A stretch of 64,000 nucleotides of DNA from Actinobacillus sp. (GCA_020026055.1 JAHHRA010000007.1:1-64000), one strand, 5' to 3'. Positions 9,161 through 19,080 are shown, counted from the first letter of the stretch. Translations and numbers: made by a program. The notes: generated from the sequence alone by a model not told the origin.

Positions 9161-9871
9161 TTATTCAAGTTCCCCACAAAAGCGATAGCCTTCGCCGTGA
9201 ATTGTAGCAATGATTTCAGGCGTATTTGCATGATCTTCAAAATGCTTACGAATACGACGAATAGTTACATCGACAGTACGATCTTGTGGACGTAATTCAC
9301 GACCTGTCATACAGCGTAATAACACTTCACGTGTTTGAATTTTGCCAGGATTTTCACAAAAATGTAACATCACTCGAAATTCACTACGTGGCAATTTGTA
9401 TTCTTCTCCATCTGGATTAATTAGTGTGCGACTATCTAAATCAAGCACCCATCCATTAAAACGATATTTATCAATATTTGTTTGAACAATTTTTTGTTCA
9501 TCTACCATTGTGCGTCGAAGCAAATTGCGTGCACGAATCGTTAATTCACGTGGATTAAACGGCTTAGTAATATAATCATCTGCTCCTATTTCTAAGCCTA
9601 AAATTTTATCTACTTCATTGTCACGCCCTGTTAAAAACATAAGCGTTATATCGTTATGTTCACGCAATTCTCTAGCTAGCATTAACCCATTTTTCCCAGG
9701 CAAATTAATGTCCATAACAATAAGGTTAATTTTTTGCATAGATAAAACACGATGCATTTGTACACCATCAGCTGCTTCAAAAACATCATACCCTTCTGCC
9801 TCAAAAATACTTTTCAAAGTATTTCGAGTAATTATTTCATCTTCAACAATCAGAATTTTAGGAATTATCAT
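9161..9871 (-). CDS. arcA: Aerobic respiration control response regulator ArcA
   Basis: 236 residues, OmpR/PhoB family. The receiver domain (1-120) has the phosphoacceptor Asp54 in IVMDINLPG and the Thr/Lys switch residues (FLTGRD, ITKPFNP). The C-terminal winged helix has RPQDRTVDVTIRRIRKHFE and TIHGEGYRFCGE. With ArcB it represses aerobic respiration genes under low oxygen. It stands alone and is divergent from corC; the 275-base gap between them carries both promoters. Confidence 0.96.
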   Translation of the reverse strand: MIIPKILIVEDEIITRNTLKSIFEAEGYDVFEAADGVQMHRVLSMQKINLIVMDINLPGKNGLMLARELREHNDITLMFLTGRDNEVDKILGLEIGADDYITKPFNPRELTIRARNLLRRTMVDEQKIVQTNIDKYRFNGWVLDLDSRTLINPDGEEYKLPRSEFRVMLHFCENPGKIQTREVLLRCMTGRELRPQDRTVDVTIRRIRKHFEDHANTPEIIATIHGEGYRFCGELE

Positions 9872-10146
9872 TTTTATTTCCTTTAATTATTATATTTGTA
9901 ACAAATAACTGTAGTTATTTTAGTTTATGACACCAAAACATAGTCGCTATTATAACAGTTAAGTTAACTGTTAAAAATACAAAACTTAATTTAAATCATA
10001 AATGTATATAAAAATTTATAAATAATATATAAAAATTTTAACTTCATTAATAAATTATTAGTAACTAGTTAGTAATAACTATAATGCTCCTCAAATCTAG
10101 TTATTTTTTGAAAAATATGTTATTTTCTGAATGTTTTTTTTAATTA

Positions 10147-11073
10147 ATGGTGATAATCAACACTATGCGATGTTCAGAAAACGTTAGCGAACAACTTAAG
10201 AGGAATAACCAAAAGTTGTATTTTTTCCAATCAATTATGCATAAATTTTTTCCAACTGTGCTTAAGAATCGTGAAGAACTTGTCGAAGTCATCCGAGATT
10301 CAGAGCAAAATGATCTCATTGATCAAGATACTCGTGAAATGATTGAAGGAGTAATGGAAATCGCACATTTACGAGTCAGAGACATTATGATCCCCCGTTC
10401 GCAAATTACTTTTATTGAAATTTCTCAAGACATTGATGCTTGTTTAGAGACTATCATTCGTTCAACTCATAGCCGTTTTCCAGTTATTACAGGTGAACGG
10501 GATCATATTTTAGGCATTCTACACGCAAAAGATTTACTTACTTGCCTTAGAAAAGACGCTAAACCTTTTGATTTACTCTCCATGCTCCGTTCTGCTGTTG
10601 TTGTACCAGAAAGTAAGCGCGTTGATAGTATGCTCAAAGATTTTCGATTAGAACGCTTTCATATGGCGATCGTAGTTGATGAATTCGGTGCCGTTTCTGG
10701 TTTAGTGACGATTGAGGATATTCTTGAACAAATCGTTGGTGATATTGAAGATGAGTTTGATGAGGATGAAGGCGAAGATATACGTCAACTTTCTCGTCAT
10801 GTTTTTGCTATTAAAGCCTTAACTCCGATTGAAGATTTTAATGAAAAATTCCAAACTCACTTCAATGATGAAGAAGTCGATACTATCGGTGGCTTAGTGA
10901 TGAACACATTCGGCTATCTCCCCTCACCTGGTGAAGAAATTATTCTTGAAGGCTTTAAATTCAAAATTATAGTTGCAGATAGCCGTCGTCTTATTCAGCT
11001 CCGTGTTACTGTTCCAACTAAAAACTTAGAAAAAAACGAACCTTTTATTGAAGCTAAAAATCCTAATCTATGA
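10147..11073 (+). CDS. corC: CBS-domain CorC/YbeX-family protein
   Basis: 308 residues: a short N-terminal tail, two CBS domains (about residues 75-200) with IMIPRSQITF and FHMAIVVDEFGAVSGLVTIEDILEQIVG, and a C-terminal CorC_HlyC domain with DEEVDTIGGLVM. The family is linked to magnesium/cobalt efflux and outer-envelope or ribosome phenotypes; the biochemical role is unsettled. No clear ribosome site precedes the ATG at 10147; the ATG at 10165 is an equally good start and gives a more usual length. It overlaps lnt by four bases. Confidence 0.9.
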   Translation: MVIINTMRCSENVSEQLKRNNQKLYFFQSIMHKFFPTVLKNREELVEVIRDSEQNDLIDQDTREMIEGVMEIAHLRVRDIMIPRSQITFIEISQDIDACLETIIRSTHSRFPVITGERDHILGILHAKDLLTCLRKDAKPFDLLSMLRSAVVVPESKRVDSMLKDFRLERFHMAIVVDEFGAVSGLVTIEDILEQIVGDIEDEFDEDEGEDIRQLSRHVFAIKALTPIEDFNEKFQTHFNDEEVDTIGGLVMNTFGYLPSPGEEIILEGFKFKIIVADSRRLIQLRVTVPTKNLEKNEPFIEAKNPNL

Positions 11074-12629
11074 AAAAATTCCTGCCTTACTTAATTGCTA
11101 TTCTCTGTGGCATCATGGGCATTTTTGCCTTTTCGCCTTTCCATTATTGGTATCTCGCTTATCCGTCTCTATTTGGTTTGATTTGGTTAACGAAAAACCC
11201 TCGCCAAAAAACAGCTCTTTGTGGAAGTTTCCTGTGGGGATTTTGCTTCTTTAGCATCGGCGTGAGCTGGGTACACGTTAGTATTCACAACTTTGGTGGA
11301 GCACCACTTTGGTTAAGTTATTTCTTCGTTTCGCTACTTGGGGCATATCTTGCACTATTCGTATTGCTTTTTGCTTATTTAATTCAACGCTTTAACGTTA
11401 AAAGTCCTGCTATTTTCCCTGCTTTATGGACATTAACCGAATGGTTCCGTAGTTGGTTATTTACAGGATTCCCATGGTTGCAATTTGGTTATTCACAAAT
11501 CGATAGTCCCTTTGCAGGTTTAGCACCACTCTTAGGCGTTGAAGGCTTAACTTTCTTTACTGTATGGATAGTAGCGCTTATCTACACACTATTTCACTTC
11601 TTATTAAAAAAAGACAAATCTCTGCTATTGATTACATTTAATATAAGTTTACTAGCAATAGTGATGACATTAAGTTACTTTGCTTCACACTTAAATTTCG
11701 TCGTCCAAGATAAAGAGCGTGCATTGCGCTTTACTTTATTGCAAGGCAATATTGAACAACAAATGAAATGGGATCCCGCTTATTTTTGGCACACAATGAA
11801 AACATATCAACAGTTGATTGAGCAAAATATCGGCAAAACAGATATCATTATCTTGCCAGAATCAGCACTACCTGTAGATGAGCGAAGACTTCAAACTTTC
11901 TTTGAGAATCTCGCTACTAAAGCACAGATTAATCATACTGAGATTGTGATCGGCACAATTTGGCAGTCACAAAATCAACAATATGCAAATTCCATCATTG
12001 ATTTAGGCAATTCAAAATTCCCTTATTCGCTAGAGAATAAAAATCGCTATATCAAACACCATTTAGTTCCTTTTGGTGAATATGTGCCTTTAGAAAAATG
12101 GTTACGCCCTTTAGGAACAATCTTTAATTTACCAATGTCGGACTTTGCTCGTGGTGCACGCATGCAATCTAATCTATTTGTGCAACAGCATCTGTTTGCT
12201 CCAGCCATTTGTTATGAAATTATTTTTGGTGATCAACTCCGTGAAAACTTACGTCGAAACACAGATTATCTACTCACTCTTTCTAACGATGCTTGGTTTG
12301 GAAACAGTATTGGACCTTGGCAACATTTACAGATGGCACAAATGCGTGCTTTAGAATTAGGTCGTCCTTTGATCCGAGCAACTAATACAGGCATTACTGC
12401 TTTTGTGGATGCGAAAGGGCAAATTATCAAACAAGCTCCGCAATTTAAAACTATCAGTTTGTCAGCAACAGTTGCCCCGACTATAGGTACAACACCATAC
12501 TCTGTTTTAGGCTCAAAACCACTCTATATTTTAATTTTCTTATTGATTTTCTTGCATAGTATCGGCACTATTGCGAAAAAAGCTTTGCTCAAACGTTATG
12601 ATGAATGCCTAAAAGATGAATATAAATAA
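11070..12629 (+). CDS. lnt: Apolipoprotein N-acyltransferase
   Basis: 519 residues. About seven N-terminal membrane helices, then a nitrilase-like domain from about residue 220. The catalytic triad can be seen: Glu in ILPESALPV, Lys in KHHLVPFGEYVP, Cys in APAICYEIIFGD. Lnt adds the third acyl chain to lipoproteins in the inner membrane, needed for Lol export. Coupled to corC by ATGA overlap, the conserved corC(ybeX)-lnt order. Confidence 0.96.
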   Translation: MKKFLPYLIAILCGIMGIFAFSPFHYWYLAYPSLFGLIWLTKNPRQKTALCGSFLWGFCFFSIGVSWVHVSIHNFGGAPLWLSYFFVSLLGAYLALFVLLFAYLIQRFNVKSPAIFPALWTLTEWFRSWLFTGFPWLQFGYSQIDSPFAGLAPLLGVEGLTFFTVWIVALIYTLFHFLLKKDKSLLLITFNISLLAIVMTLSYFASHLNFVVQDKERALRFTLLQGNIEQQMKWDPAYFWHTMKTYQQLIEQNIGKTDIIILPESALPVDERRLQTFFENLATKAQINHTEIVIGTIWQSQNQQYANSIIDLGNSKFPYSLENKNRYIKHHLVPFGEYVPLEKWLRPLGTIFNLPMSDFARGARMQSNLFVQQHLFAPAICYEIIFGDQLRENLRRNTDYLLTLSNDAWFGNSIGPWQHLQMAQMRALELGRPLIRATNTGITAFVDAKGQIIKQAPQFKTISLSATVAPTIGTTPYSVLGSKPLYILIFLLIFLHSIGTIAKKALLKRYDECLKDEYK

Positions 12630-13383
12630 TATTACGTCACCAAATTTGGAAAATTTTTCCCAAATTCAGCAACAAAACCACTTTTTTTTACTGTCAGATG
12701 GCGTTGATCATAGTGATCTATTAACTCTCTTTTTACCGCAAACTTGGCAACGCACACAACGTATTATTGGGCAAGCTTGCGGACGTGGTATAACTTGGTT
12801 CATTCAAACAAGCGACCTTTGGCAGGTTAATGTTACTCTTCGTCATTATTACCGTGGTGGCTTTTTAGGAAAATTGAATAAAGATCTTTATTGGAACAAA
12901 AATTTACGAAACTGCCGCAGTTTTGCTGAATTTCAGTTATTACAAAAACTCTGCGAGTCTGGCATTGCTGTTCCCAAACCTATCGCTGCCCATGTCGAAA
13001 AACTCGGCTTTGGATTTTATCGAGCAGATTTATTAAGCGAGCTCATCAGCCATGCCCAAGATCTCACTATTCTTCTTCAAAAAAAACCACTTAGTCCTCA
13101 CCAGTGGCAAAAAATTGGCAAATTAATCAAACAGTTACATAACGTCCAAGTTTGCCATACAGATTTGAATGCTCATAACATCTTACTTCAACACCCTCAT
13201 ACGCCACAAGAAAAATGCTATCTAATTGATTTTGATAAATGTGATGAACGCATTGGGAACGGTTGGAAAACAGAAAACCTTTCTCGTCTTTACCGTTCTT
13301 TTCTCAAAGAAGTCGAACGGATGCACATTCATTTTAACCAAAACGATTGGCAAAATTTGCTTGCTGGTTACCAACAAGAATAA
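12616..13383 (+). CDS. kdkA: 3-deoxy-D-manno-octulosonate (Kdo) kinase
   Basis: 255 residues of the lipopolysaccharide kinase (WaaP-like) fold. VCHTDLNAHNILL near residues 174-186 is the catalytic loop with its Asp, and YLIDFDKCD is the metal-binding Asp motif. KdkA phosphorylates the single Kdo of the lipid A core in Haemophilus-type LPS. The start overlaps the end of lnt by 14 bases. Confidence 0.92.
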   Translation: MNINNITSPNLENFSQIQQQNHFFLLSDGVDHSDLLTLFLPQTWQRTQRIIGQACGRGITWFIQTSDLWQVNVTLRHYYRGGFLGKLNKDLYWNKNLRNCRSFAEFQLLQKLCESGIAVPKPIAAHVEKLGFGFYRADLLSELISHAQDLTILLQKKPLSPHQWQKIGKLIKQLHNVQVCHTDLNAHNILLQHPHTPQEKCYLIDFDKCDERIGNGWKTENLSRLYRSFLKEVERMHIHFNQNDWQNLLAGYQQE

Positions 13384-13391
13384 CATCATTA

Positions 13392-13411
13392 ACTCATTCA
13401 ATTAAATGAGT
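13392..13411 (+). terminator. Weak terminator after kdkA
   Basis: Stem ACTCATT/AATGAGT with a 6-base loop, 8 bases after the kdkA stop, followed by GAATTTT. The stem is short and AT-rich. Confidence 0.5.
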
Positions 13412-13706
13412 GAATTTTCAAAAAAATTCTAATATATTCAAACTTTTCAGTTAATAAAATTGAGTATTTTTTCATTGCAAAACTATCCTTATTCAAGAAA
13501 AAATCCTGATTTTGTCTGCGTAAAAACAGTAAAGTCTGCAACAGATCGTTTGCTTTATTTTGGTAGTGGCTATAAATTGAACATAGTGACTGAGTTAAGC
13601 AAAAAGTATGAAAAATTTTTACTCAATAAAGCAAATTTGCGTATTCTCTATTTTTTGCTCAATAAGGAGATCTCATTATAATTAATGAAGAAGTAAAAAT
13701 TAAAAA

Positions 13707-13753
13707 ATCACGCCTACGAAATCAGAAAAATTTTCCAAATTTGCAGGCGTGAT
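13707..13753. repeat. Interspersed hairpin element (complete copy)
   Basis: Outer arms ATCACGCC (13707-13714) and GGCGTGAT (13746-13753) are exact inverted repeats around a GAAAAATTTTCC core and AAATTTGC. The same element recurs at 56578-56625 and, with diverged inner sequence, at 48691-48739. Here and at 56578 it lies between convergent genes and may serve as a bidirectional terminator. Confidence 0.7.
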
Positions 13754-13806
13754 CTTAGGCTTCAAAACTCGGAAAACTTTTCCAGATTTTGCGAATGTGT
13801 TTGATA

Positions 13807-14946
13807 TTAAAAAGCTTCATATTTCCCATTCACTACGACAGCTTTTACATTAAATGAGTGATCAAAAACAGTGAGGTTAGCGATTTTGCCTACGTGGATC
13901 GAGCCAAGTTTATCATCGACATTAATCACTCGTGCGGGATAAAGAGTTGCCATTCTGAGAGCTTCGTCCAGCGGTAAGTCGAGGTGATTGACTAGATTAG
14001 CAATGGATTCGATCATTGTGATCATTGCGCCTGCGAGAGAACCATTGGCATCAAAGCATTGTTTATCCTTAACTTTTATTAGTTTACCTTCGAAAATAAA
14101 ACTTTCAATATTCGATCCTGCTGGAGCAACTGCATCAGTAATAATAAAAAGACGTTCTCCTTTAAGTTTTTTATCCAAAGCAATATTTTCAAAGCGAACA
14201 TGTTTACCATCAACAATAATGCCAGCATAGACATCGCTATACAAAGCAGCACCAACGACGCCCATTTCTCGACCTGAACTAATTGGTGACATGCCATTAT
14301 GAAGGTGAGTTACACAGCTTGCCCCTGCATGAAAAGCAGCTTGCGTTTGTTCGAAAGTGGCATTGGAATGACCAATTGAGACGACAATCCCTGCTTTGAC
14401 AAACTCAGGAATATATTGACTAGTTGGATTTTCGGCTGCAATAGTAAGCATTTTAATAATATCTGCATTTGCTAAAAGTTCTTGCTTAGCTTCATTAGTC
14501 ATTTCGCTCACAAATTCTGCTCGATGAGTCCCTTTTTTAGCACTGCTTATATATGGACCTTCCAAATGAATACCTAAAATTTGATTTTGATGTTGATGCA
14601 TATAGTCAGAAACGACTTTCACAGCTTGCATCATTTTGCCATCAGGAGCCGTAATAAACGTCGGTAGAAAGCTGGTTGTGCCAGAGCGGAGATTAGTTTG
14701 TTGCATTATTTCCAGCGTTCTAAGACTAATATCATCATTAAACATTACGCCACCACAACCATTAATTTGTAAATCAATAAACCCTGCACAAAGATTTGTT
14801 CCATTTAGGTCGATTTGCTTAAGATTATCAGGTAAAGATGTTTGGGGTTGAATAGCGAGAATGCGATCATTCTCAATCACTACTGCCTGTTGTTTAAGAA
14901 TCTCTTCACCTGTATAGATGACAGCATTAGTTAGTGCATATTTCAT
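13807..14946 (-). CDS. nagA: N-acetylglucosamine-6-phosphate deacetylase
   Basis: About 380 residues, amidohydrolase family. NGCGGVMFND is the NagA N-terminal signature, HLEGPY carries the metal-binding Glu, and GHSNAT and THLHNGM hold metal histidines. ITDAVAPAG has the catalytic Asp. It removes acetyl from GlcNAc-6-P and may also serve GalNAc-6-P, as no separate agaA is seen. I chose the ATG at 14946 because AAGGAG lies six bases before it; a frame 11 codons longer overlaps nagB but lacks a site. Confidence 0.95.
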   Translation of the reverse strand: MKYALTNAVIYTGEEILKQQAVVIENDRILAIQPQTSLPDNLKQIDLNGTNLCAGFIDLQINGCGGVMFNDDISLRTLEIMQQTNLRSGTTSFLPTFITAPDGKMMQAVKVVSDYMHQHQNQILGIHLEGPYISSAKKGTHRAEFVSEMTNEAKQELLANADIIKMLTIAAENPTSQYIPEFVKAGIVVSIGHSNATFEQTQAAFHAGASCVTHLHNGMSPISSGREMGVVGAALYSDVYAGIIVDGKHVRFENIALDKKLKGERLFIITDAVAPAGSNIESFIFEGKLIKVKDKQCFDANGSLAGAMITMIESIANLVNHLDLPLDEALRMATLYPARVINVDDKLGSIHVGKIANLTVFDHSFNVKAVVVNGKYEAF

Positions 14947-14975
14947 CATTTTCTCCTTTTCTATTTTCCCAAATT

Positions 14976-15782
14976 TCATTGTGAAACAGAGCAGATTGCT
15001 TCTTGCTCTAGTGAAGTAAAATATTTCAACGTTTTAACTTTCAATTCTTGAGTTGCTTTTTCATCACATACTACTATTGATTGTGGATGAAGCTGCAATG
15101 CACTCACTGTCCATAAGTGATTGATGGCTCCTTCTACACAAGCCTGTAAGGCAAGAGCTTTATTATAACCTGTCACTAACAATAGTATTTCTTCGGCATC
15201 TAATAATGTCTCCACACCGATAGTCAGTGCATATTTCGGCACAGCGTCTAATTGATAGTTGAAAAATCGAGCATTAGCGAGACGAGTTTCTTCTGTCAAT
15301 GTTTTGATGCGAGTACGTGAGGCAAGCGAAGAAGCAGGTTCATTAAATGCAATATGCCCATCTGATCCAACTCCCCCCATAAAAAGATGGATTTTGCCAT
15401 ATTGGCGAATTTTCTCTTCATAACGTTGACATTCAGCTTCATGATTTGCAGCATTGCCGTTCAAGATATTAATATTCTCTTTGGGAATATCAATGTGATC
15501 GAAAAAGTGATGAGCCATAAAATAGTGGTAACTTTGCGGATGATCTTCTGCTAAACCAACATATTCATCCATATTAAAAGTAACGACATGGCGAAAACTC
15601 ACTCTTCCTGCCTGATAATGCTCAATGAGTTTTTGATAAGTTGCAAGAGGTGTCCCTCCTGTTGGTAAACCTAGCACAAAAGGTCGCTCAGCTGTTGGTT
15701 TAAATTGATTGATCCGTTCAACAATATAATTTGCCGACCAAATGCTCACCTGCTCAGTATTAGTTAGAGGTATTAATCGCAT
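14976..15782 (-). CDS. nagB: Glucosamine-6-phosphate deaminase
   Basis: 268 residues, full length. GLPTGGTPLATYQKLI binds phosphate, and TFNMDEYVGL and GVGSDGHIAFNEPASS carry the catalytic Asp and His of the NagB fold. It converts GlcN-6-P to fructose-6-P and ammonia. It lies just downstream of the PTS IIA gene on the same strand, with a hairpin between, and upstream of nagA. Together they let hexosamine from the glycosaminoglycan locus enter glycolysis. Confidence 0.96.
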   Translation of the reverse strand: MRLIPLTNTEQVSIWSANYIVERINQFKPTAERPFVLGLPTGGTPLATYQKLIEHYQAGRVSFRHVVTFNMDEYVGLAEDHPQSYHYFMAHHFFDHIDIPKENINILNGNAANHEAECQRYEEKIRQYGKIHLFMGGVGSDGHIAFNEPASSLASRTRIKTLTEETRLANARFFNYQLDAVPKYALTIGVETLLDAEEILLLVTGYNKALALQACVEGAINHLWTVSALQLHPQSIVVCDEKATQELKVKTLKYFTSLEQEAICSVSQ

Positions 15783-15843
15783 AAACTCTCCAAGATTATT
15801 TGTTTTTTAATTCTAACTTCAAGAATAATAAAAAATATAAGCA

Positions 15844-15871
15844 AGGATTTGAATTAATTATTCCAAATCCT
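15844..15871 (-). terminator. Hairpin between PTS IIA gene and nagB
   Basis: Arms AGGATTTG and CAAATCCT with a 12-base loop, followed on the minus strand by TTGCTTATATTTTTTATT. A plausible partial terminator that separates the PTS operon from nagBA. Confidence 0.55.
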
Positions 15872-15905
15872 GCCTACATTACATCTCTATAAAAAATTTT
15901 TTGAA

Positions 15906-16328
15906 TTAAATACCATCAGAGTTGCTATCAGTATTAGGTTGTTCAGGTTTAAATTCAGAAATTGCATCTTTAGCAACTTCGAGCATTTCAGCGATATCTT
16001 TGTCTATGTCATTTGAATCTGCTGTTAACGCTGCGTAGACTAAAGTAAAATTTACTCCAGATAAAAGTTTAACTCTATCATTTCTAGCATATTTCATTGC
16101 AGCTCTGTTGAATGGTGTTCCACCAAACATATCTGTTAAAAATATGATCTTGTCATAAGCTTTTAGTTCCTCCATAGCTCTATCATATTTTTCTTCCAAA
16201 TCATCAATAGTCATTTCAGCGACATAGTCGACTGTTCTTAAGTTTTCCATATCTCCACACACTAGTTGTATAGTGCTTTTTAATCCACTTGCAAAATTAC
16301 CGTGAGTGGCAATAATTACTCCATACAT
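15906..16328 (-). CDS. PTS mannose/N-acetylgalactosamine-family enzyme IIA
   Basis: 140 residues, EIIA-Man (fructose superfamily IV) fold. The phosphorylated His9 is in IIATHGNFASG, and FLTDMFGGTPFN is the second signature. It passes phosphate from HPr to the IIB protein at 19910. Its place beside a heparinase-like gene and unsaturated glucuronyl hydrolase matches the streptococcal hyaluronan PTS cluster, so the likely cargo is unsaturated glycosaminoglycan disaccharide. The C-terminus ends in a polar, Asp/Ser-rich tail. Confidence 0.92.
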   Translation of the reverse strand: MYGVIIATHGNFASGLKSTIQLVCGDMENLRTVDYVAEMTIDDLEEKYDRAMEELKAYDKIIFLTDMFGGTPFNRAAMKYARNDRVKLLSGVNFTLVYAALTADSNDIDKDIAEMLEVAKDAISEFKPEQPNTDSNSDGI

Positions 16329-16341
16329 AACTTAATACTCC

Positions 16342-18237
16342 TTATTTTAACCTGATTCTGTTATCGTTTTCGAATACGACTACTGCCCCATAAAACATAT
16401 GTTTGTTGGCCCCAATCAATAACTTATCGTGTTTGACTATTTCAGAACTATTAACATAAATTTCTTTAGTATTTCCACTAAAACTCAATTTGATTCCTTT
16501 ACAACTTTTAAATTCTTCATCACGATTATTTTGATAAACAGGAATTTTTTCAATGCCGATATTTTTATCTAAACTAATAACTGTTACTAATAAATTATTA
16601 CTTTTAATTTTTATAGCCGTATGATCTCTTAATTGGTTATATCTTGGAGCATGATAGTGTTTAAAAGTTGATATACTTCCGTCTGAATACAGAATAATAT
16701 CATCCGTCTTTAAAGTTTCTTTTGTTAATAAAACATTTACTCTATTATTTAAGTGGAAATATGCTTCTAATTTATCATTTGTATTTGATTTTATATCATC
16801 AACAATTACTAAAGTTTTTATATCTTTAAATAACAAGACGTTTCTTCTAAAAACACCAATATTATTATTGTTATTTGCTAACCAAACCATCTCAATATAG
16901 GATAATTCATTAATATTTTTTACAAACATTCCTAAAGGTTCAATTAATTCTTCATACTCCCAAGAATTTTTTATAATTGTTCCTTTTAAATTTTCAAGTG
17001 TCACTGTATTGTGTGAAAAATCACTATTTAATTCTATTCTTTCTTTGCACTCAGTATATGTATATCTTCCACTATCAATAAGTATAGGATTGCCTTTATA
17101 GGTCAAAGTGATCGAACCTTGTGAGCTTTGCCCATGTGAACTACCATGTAATCCATTAAAACAAGTTAAATAATAATTATCATCTTTTATCACTGCTAAT
17201 CCAGCCATACTATCATAGTAGTTGACTTCATATTCTTTTTGCTTATAACTACTTAATTTATTGAGATAATAATCTCCTAATAAAATTTTAGATTTTAATT
17301 TTTTTAAAGAAGTTAGTTCTTTATCATTTAATAATTCCATTCCTCTGTAAAAATCATATACATATGAGAAATCAACATAATCACTATCATTTAAAGCTAG
17401 TAGATAATCTTTCTGATCACACATATAGTAAGCTGATTTCACAAGTTTATTTAAAATCTCTCTTAAATTTATTGGTAATGTTACAGATAAAGTTTCACTA
17501 ATTTGTAGAATATAAGCATAATTTAGGATGACTTCATGGTGGTACAATGGACTTTGTTCCCACTGTATTCCAGCTTCAGTGAATTGTAGTTCAATTGTCG
17601 TTTTAAATTTGTCCCAAATATCAGGATGATTTTTTACGCATTCTTTTTCAAATAAAATATTTAAAATCAGTCCACTTAAAGCAAGTACACCCCAATTACT
17701 AAGTAAAAGTTTATTTACAAAACTAGATTTTAAATATTTTTTATGGACTGTTATGGAAGCTAAAAGAATATTCCATTCTTGTTCAGTAAAATTTTCTTTG
17801 CCAAGATATATTAAACTACGTACCCAAAAGCTAAGTCTTAAACCTGTATCTAGTGGGCGCCAGCATCTTTTATTGTCAACATTAGGCTTGCCTTCTTCAG
17901 TAATAAATGAAAAAACTAAGTCTTTCCATTTTTGCAAATATTCTTGTTTATTAGTTAACAGATAAGCAATAGCTAAATCTAAAGTAAAACCATGGCGATT
18001 AAGCATAAAACACCACTCCTCATCTCCATTCGGAGTGGTTTTCCATTTATAATCATTAATTTTATATGGAATAAAAGAACTTTCCATATCCATTGCATCA
18101 GTGAATATTATTTCATCATTTAATAAATATTCACTTCTACTCAAAATTCCTACTAGATAGTCATTTTCTTCTTTTCTAATTCTCTCTATAAAGTCATTTT
18201 TGAAAAAATAACTTCGATAGTGTTGAAGTAGTTCCAT
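16342..18237 (-). CDS. Heparinase II/III-family protein, cytoplasmic
   Basis: 631 residues without a signal peptide. The N-terminal all-helical part has WCFMLNRHGFTLDLAIAYL and CWRPLDTGLRLSFWV, and the C-terminal beta part has HGSSHGQSSQGSITL, LIDSGRYTYTE and SHNTVTLE, the heparinase II/III pattern. Homologues sit in streptococcal hyaluronan PTS clusters. Likely a cytosolic lyase or related enzyme acting on imported oligosaccharides; the exact substrate is unknown. The ATG has a poor ribosome site. It lies between the IID and IIA genes, which shows it is part of the uptake operon. Confidence 0.8.
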   Translation of the reverse strand: MELLQHYRSYFFKNDFIERIRKEENDYLVGILSRSEYLLNDEIIFTDAMDMESSFIPYKINDYKWKTTPNGDEEWCFMLNRHGFTLDLAIAYLLTNKQEYLQKWKDLVFSFITEEGKPNVDNKRCWRPLDTGLRLSFWVRSLIYLGKENFTEQEWNILLASITVHKKYLKSSFVNKLLLSNWGVLALSGLILNILFEKECVKNHPDIWDKFKTTIELQFTEAGIQWEQSPLYHHEVILNYAYILQISETLSVTLPINLREILNKLVKSAYYMCDQKDYLLALNDSDYVDFSYVYDFYRGMELLNDKELTSLKKLKSKILLGDYYLNKLSSYKQKEYEVNYYDSMAGLAVIKDDNYYLTCFNGLHGSSHGQSSQGSITLTYKGNPILIDSGRYTYTECKERIELNSDFSHNTVTLENLKGTIIKNSWEYEELIEPLGMFVKNINELSYIEMVWLANNNNNIGVFRRNVLLFKDIKTLVIVDDIKSNTNDKLEAYFHLNNRVNVLLTKETLKTDDIILYSDGSISTFKHYHAPRYNQLRDHTAIKIKSNNLLVTVISLDKNIGIEKIPVYQNNRDEEFKSCKGIKLSFSGNTKEIYVNSSEIVKHDKLLIGANKHMFYGAVVVFENDNRIRLK

Positions 18238-18258
18238 ATTATTAATAATTTCTATGTG

Positions 18259-19080
18259 TTATTTAATAATTCCTAGTGTTGAGAACAAAATACCAACACT
18301 AAATAATAATCCTAATAATTTGTAAGTATTCCATTTTTTCTTTTTAAGCAAATAAAATACTATTATTGTAGTAACAACAGGCAATAAGTTTGGCATTATT
18401 TTATCTAAAACTTCTTGCATCCTTATGATTTTTTCACTGGTTACACCATTGACTGTTTCTTCTGCTACATACTGTACTGCAAGACTAGCTTTGACATATT
18501 TTGTTGCTAGTGCCGATATTACAGTGACCCCTACAATATTTGCAGCTTCAGATATTTCTCCGATTTTGCTACTCAAGATTTTAATAGCTTCAGTTCCTAA
18601 CTTATAGCCAAGGTGTCCCATTAATAGTTTTACGGCAAGCAAAGATAGACAAATTGCAAGCCAAAATCCTACTGGGGCAAAAGCCAAACCACTTAATGCT
18701 AAGCCTGCAAAGATTGTTGAAAATAACGGAGCTAATCCAAATTGTGCGAGAGAATCACCGATGCCTGATAAAGGTCCCATTAATGCCATTTTAATACTAC
18801 GAGCATTTTCTATACTCTGACCATCATCATACATTGCAAGTTGTAAACTTGTAATAAATGGTATTGTGTGTGGATTAGTGTTGTAAAACTCAAGATTCGC
18901 TTTAGCAACTTCTTTCAATTTTTCAGGATCATCTTTATACATTTTTTTAAGTGCAGGCAATATTGAATTTAAATAGCCTACACCTTGATAATCAGTATAG
19001 TTGAAACTATTCTGTAAGATATATGATCTTAATGTGGTAATTGTATAATCTTTCTTGGTTAATTTATTTTTAGATTCCAT
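18259..19080 (-). CDS. PTS mannose-family enzyme IID
   Basis: About 273 residues. LRSYILQNSFNYTDYQGVGYLNSILPAL, NTNPHTIPFITSLQLAM and MGPLSGIGDSLAQFGLAPLFSTI are the IID signatures, followed by C-terminal membrane helices. With IIC it forms the membrane channel. I place the start at ATG 19080, where AGAGGA precedes it; this overlaps the IIC stop by 11 bases. A longer frame begins at 19101. Confidence 0.93.
   Translation of the reverse strand: MESKNKLTKKDYTITTLRSYILQNSFNYTDYQGVGYLNSILPALKKMYKDDPEKLKEVAKANLEFYNTNPHTIPFITSLQLAMYDDGQSIENARSIKMALMGPLSGIGDSLAQFGLAPLFSTIFAGLALSGLAFAPVGFWLAICLSLLAVKLLMGHLGYKLGTEAIKILSSKIGEISEAANIVGVTVISALATKYVKASLAVQYVAEETVNGVTSEKIIRMQEVLDKIMPNLLPVVTTIIVFYLLKKKKWNTYKLLGLLFSVGILFSTLGIIK

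Larger units (their letters stand above)
13384..13806. other. Non-coding stretch between convergent kdkA and nagA
   Basis: 423 bases. It holds a weak kdkA terminator (13392-13411) and a hairpin repeat (13707-13753). A 73-codon frame at 13460-13681 begins with TTG, has no ribosome site and no recognisable sequence, so I do not call it a gene. Confidence 0.6.

Noticed and set aside
13460..13681. 73-codon plus-strand frame between kdkA and nagA
   Set aside because: TTG start, no ribosome site, no recognisable protein features; lies in AT-rich non-coding DNA.
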